Assembly: GCA_024230695.1 (NCBI GenBank)
Contig: JAAERC010000942.1
Location: 1-6,708, forward strand
Length of the DNA: 6,708 nucleotides
Reading direction: 5' to 3'
From: Candidatus Zixiibacteriota bacterium
Lineage (GTDB): Bacteria; Zixibacteria; MSB-5A5; GN15; PGXB01
The notes below the pieces were generated by a model. That model was not told the DNA's origin. It was given only the letters and a program-made list of their open reading frames with translations, and made no database searches. Made by a program: the position numbers and the translations under genes. Below, in pieces: positions 6,633 through 6,708 of this stretch (position 1 is its first letter; the number at the start of each line of letters is the position of its first letter).

Positions 6633-6708
6633 ATGTCGGATAGTATGAGATTGCTGGAAGAGAAGATAGGCAAGGCGATTGAGCTGGTTGATAAATTATC
6701 TGCCGAGA
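6633..6708 (+). CDS. Partial coiled-coil protein, ZapB-like (3' end outside window)
   Basis: An open frame starts with ATG one base after the pheT stop and runs off the window end after 25 codons, reading MSDSMRLLEEKIGKAIELVDKLSAE. GAGG at 6623-6626 lies 6 bases before ATG, a good SD. An in-frame ATG at 6645 is an alternative start without a comparable SD. The visible part is charged, helical and heptad-like (leucine and isoleucine spacing in LLEEKIGKAIELVDKL), as expected for a short coiled-coil protein. Small ZapB-like coiled-coil genes, often followed by zapA, occur after pheT in several bacterial groups, which suggests a role at the cell-division ring. That identity is inferred from context and style, not from a diagnostic motif. 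Confidence 0.6.
   Translation, partial: MSDSMRLLEEKIGKAIELVDKLSAE

Noticed and set aside
1..6708. Mobile element, CRISPR array, defence or otherwise novel multi-gene system.
   Set aside because: Nearly all bases are covered by conserved housekeeping genes in a well-known order; no terminal repeats, transposase, integrase or spaced repeats were seen.

Overview
The window is a compact bacterial translation-gene cluster, read entirely on the + strand, with A+T-leaning DNA (roughly 40 % G+C by eye). In order it holds a tRNA-Val(GAC) gene, thrS, infC, rpmI, rplT, pheS, pheT and the first 25 codons of a further gene with a coiled-coil-like N-terminus. Gene identities rest on motifs read directly in the translated sequences.

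Layout. Bases 4-80 form a complete tRNA with an encoded CCA end. A 67-base gap follows, with overlapping weak inverted repeats and a poor Shine-Dalgarno (SD) sequence for thrS. From thrS onward the genes are packed: 11 bases to infC, 9 to rpmI, 34 to rplT, 14 to pheS, a 1-base TAATG overlap to pheT, and one base to the partial last gene. No stem followed by a T-run was seen between the protein genes, so one polycistronic transcript is the simplest reading.

How the genes work together. ThrRS and the PheRS alpha and beta subunits charge tRNA-Thr and tRNA-Phe. IF3 governs initiation fidelity and keeps 30S subunits free. L35 and L20 are 50S proteins. thrS-infC-rpmI-rplT-pheS-pheT is a widely conserved bacterial order, in which IF3 and L20 are known feedback regulators in model species. 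The infC gene here has no ATG, GTG or TTG at its true start. It begins at an AUA codon 5 bases after a strong SD, a layout that fits IF3 autoregulation.

Organism. This is certainly a bacterium. The PheS sequence (RNEAISAR motif 2 and a CX2C-X4-CX2C cluster) and the coiled-coil gene after pheT suggest a lineage outside Enterobacteria and Bacillus, possibly in or near the FCB/Zixibacteria-type candidate phyla. That placement is a guess from recall, not a computed result.

No mobile element, CRISPR array, defence system or new multi-gene system is visible. The items most worth a second look are the C33 anticodon loop of the tRNA, the AUA start of infC with its overlapping AUG-UUA-UAG micro-ORF, and the possible alternative hairpins ahead of thrS.
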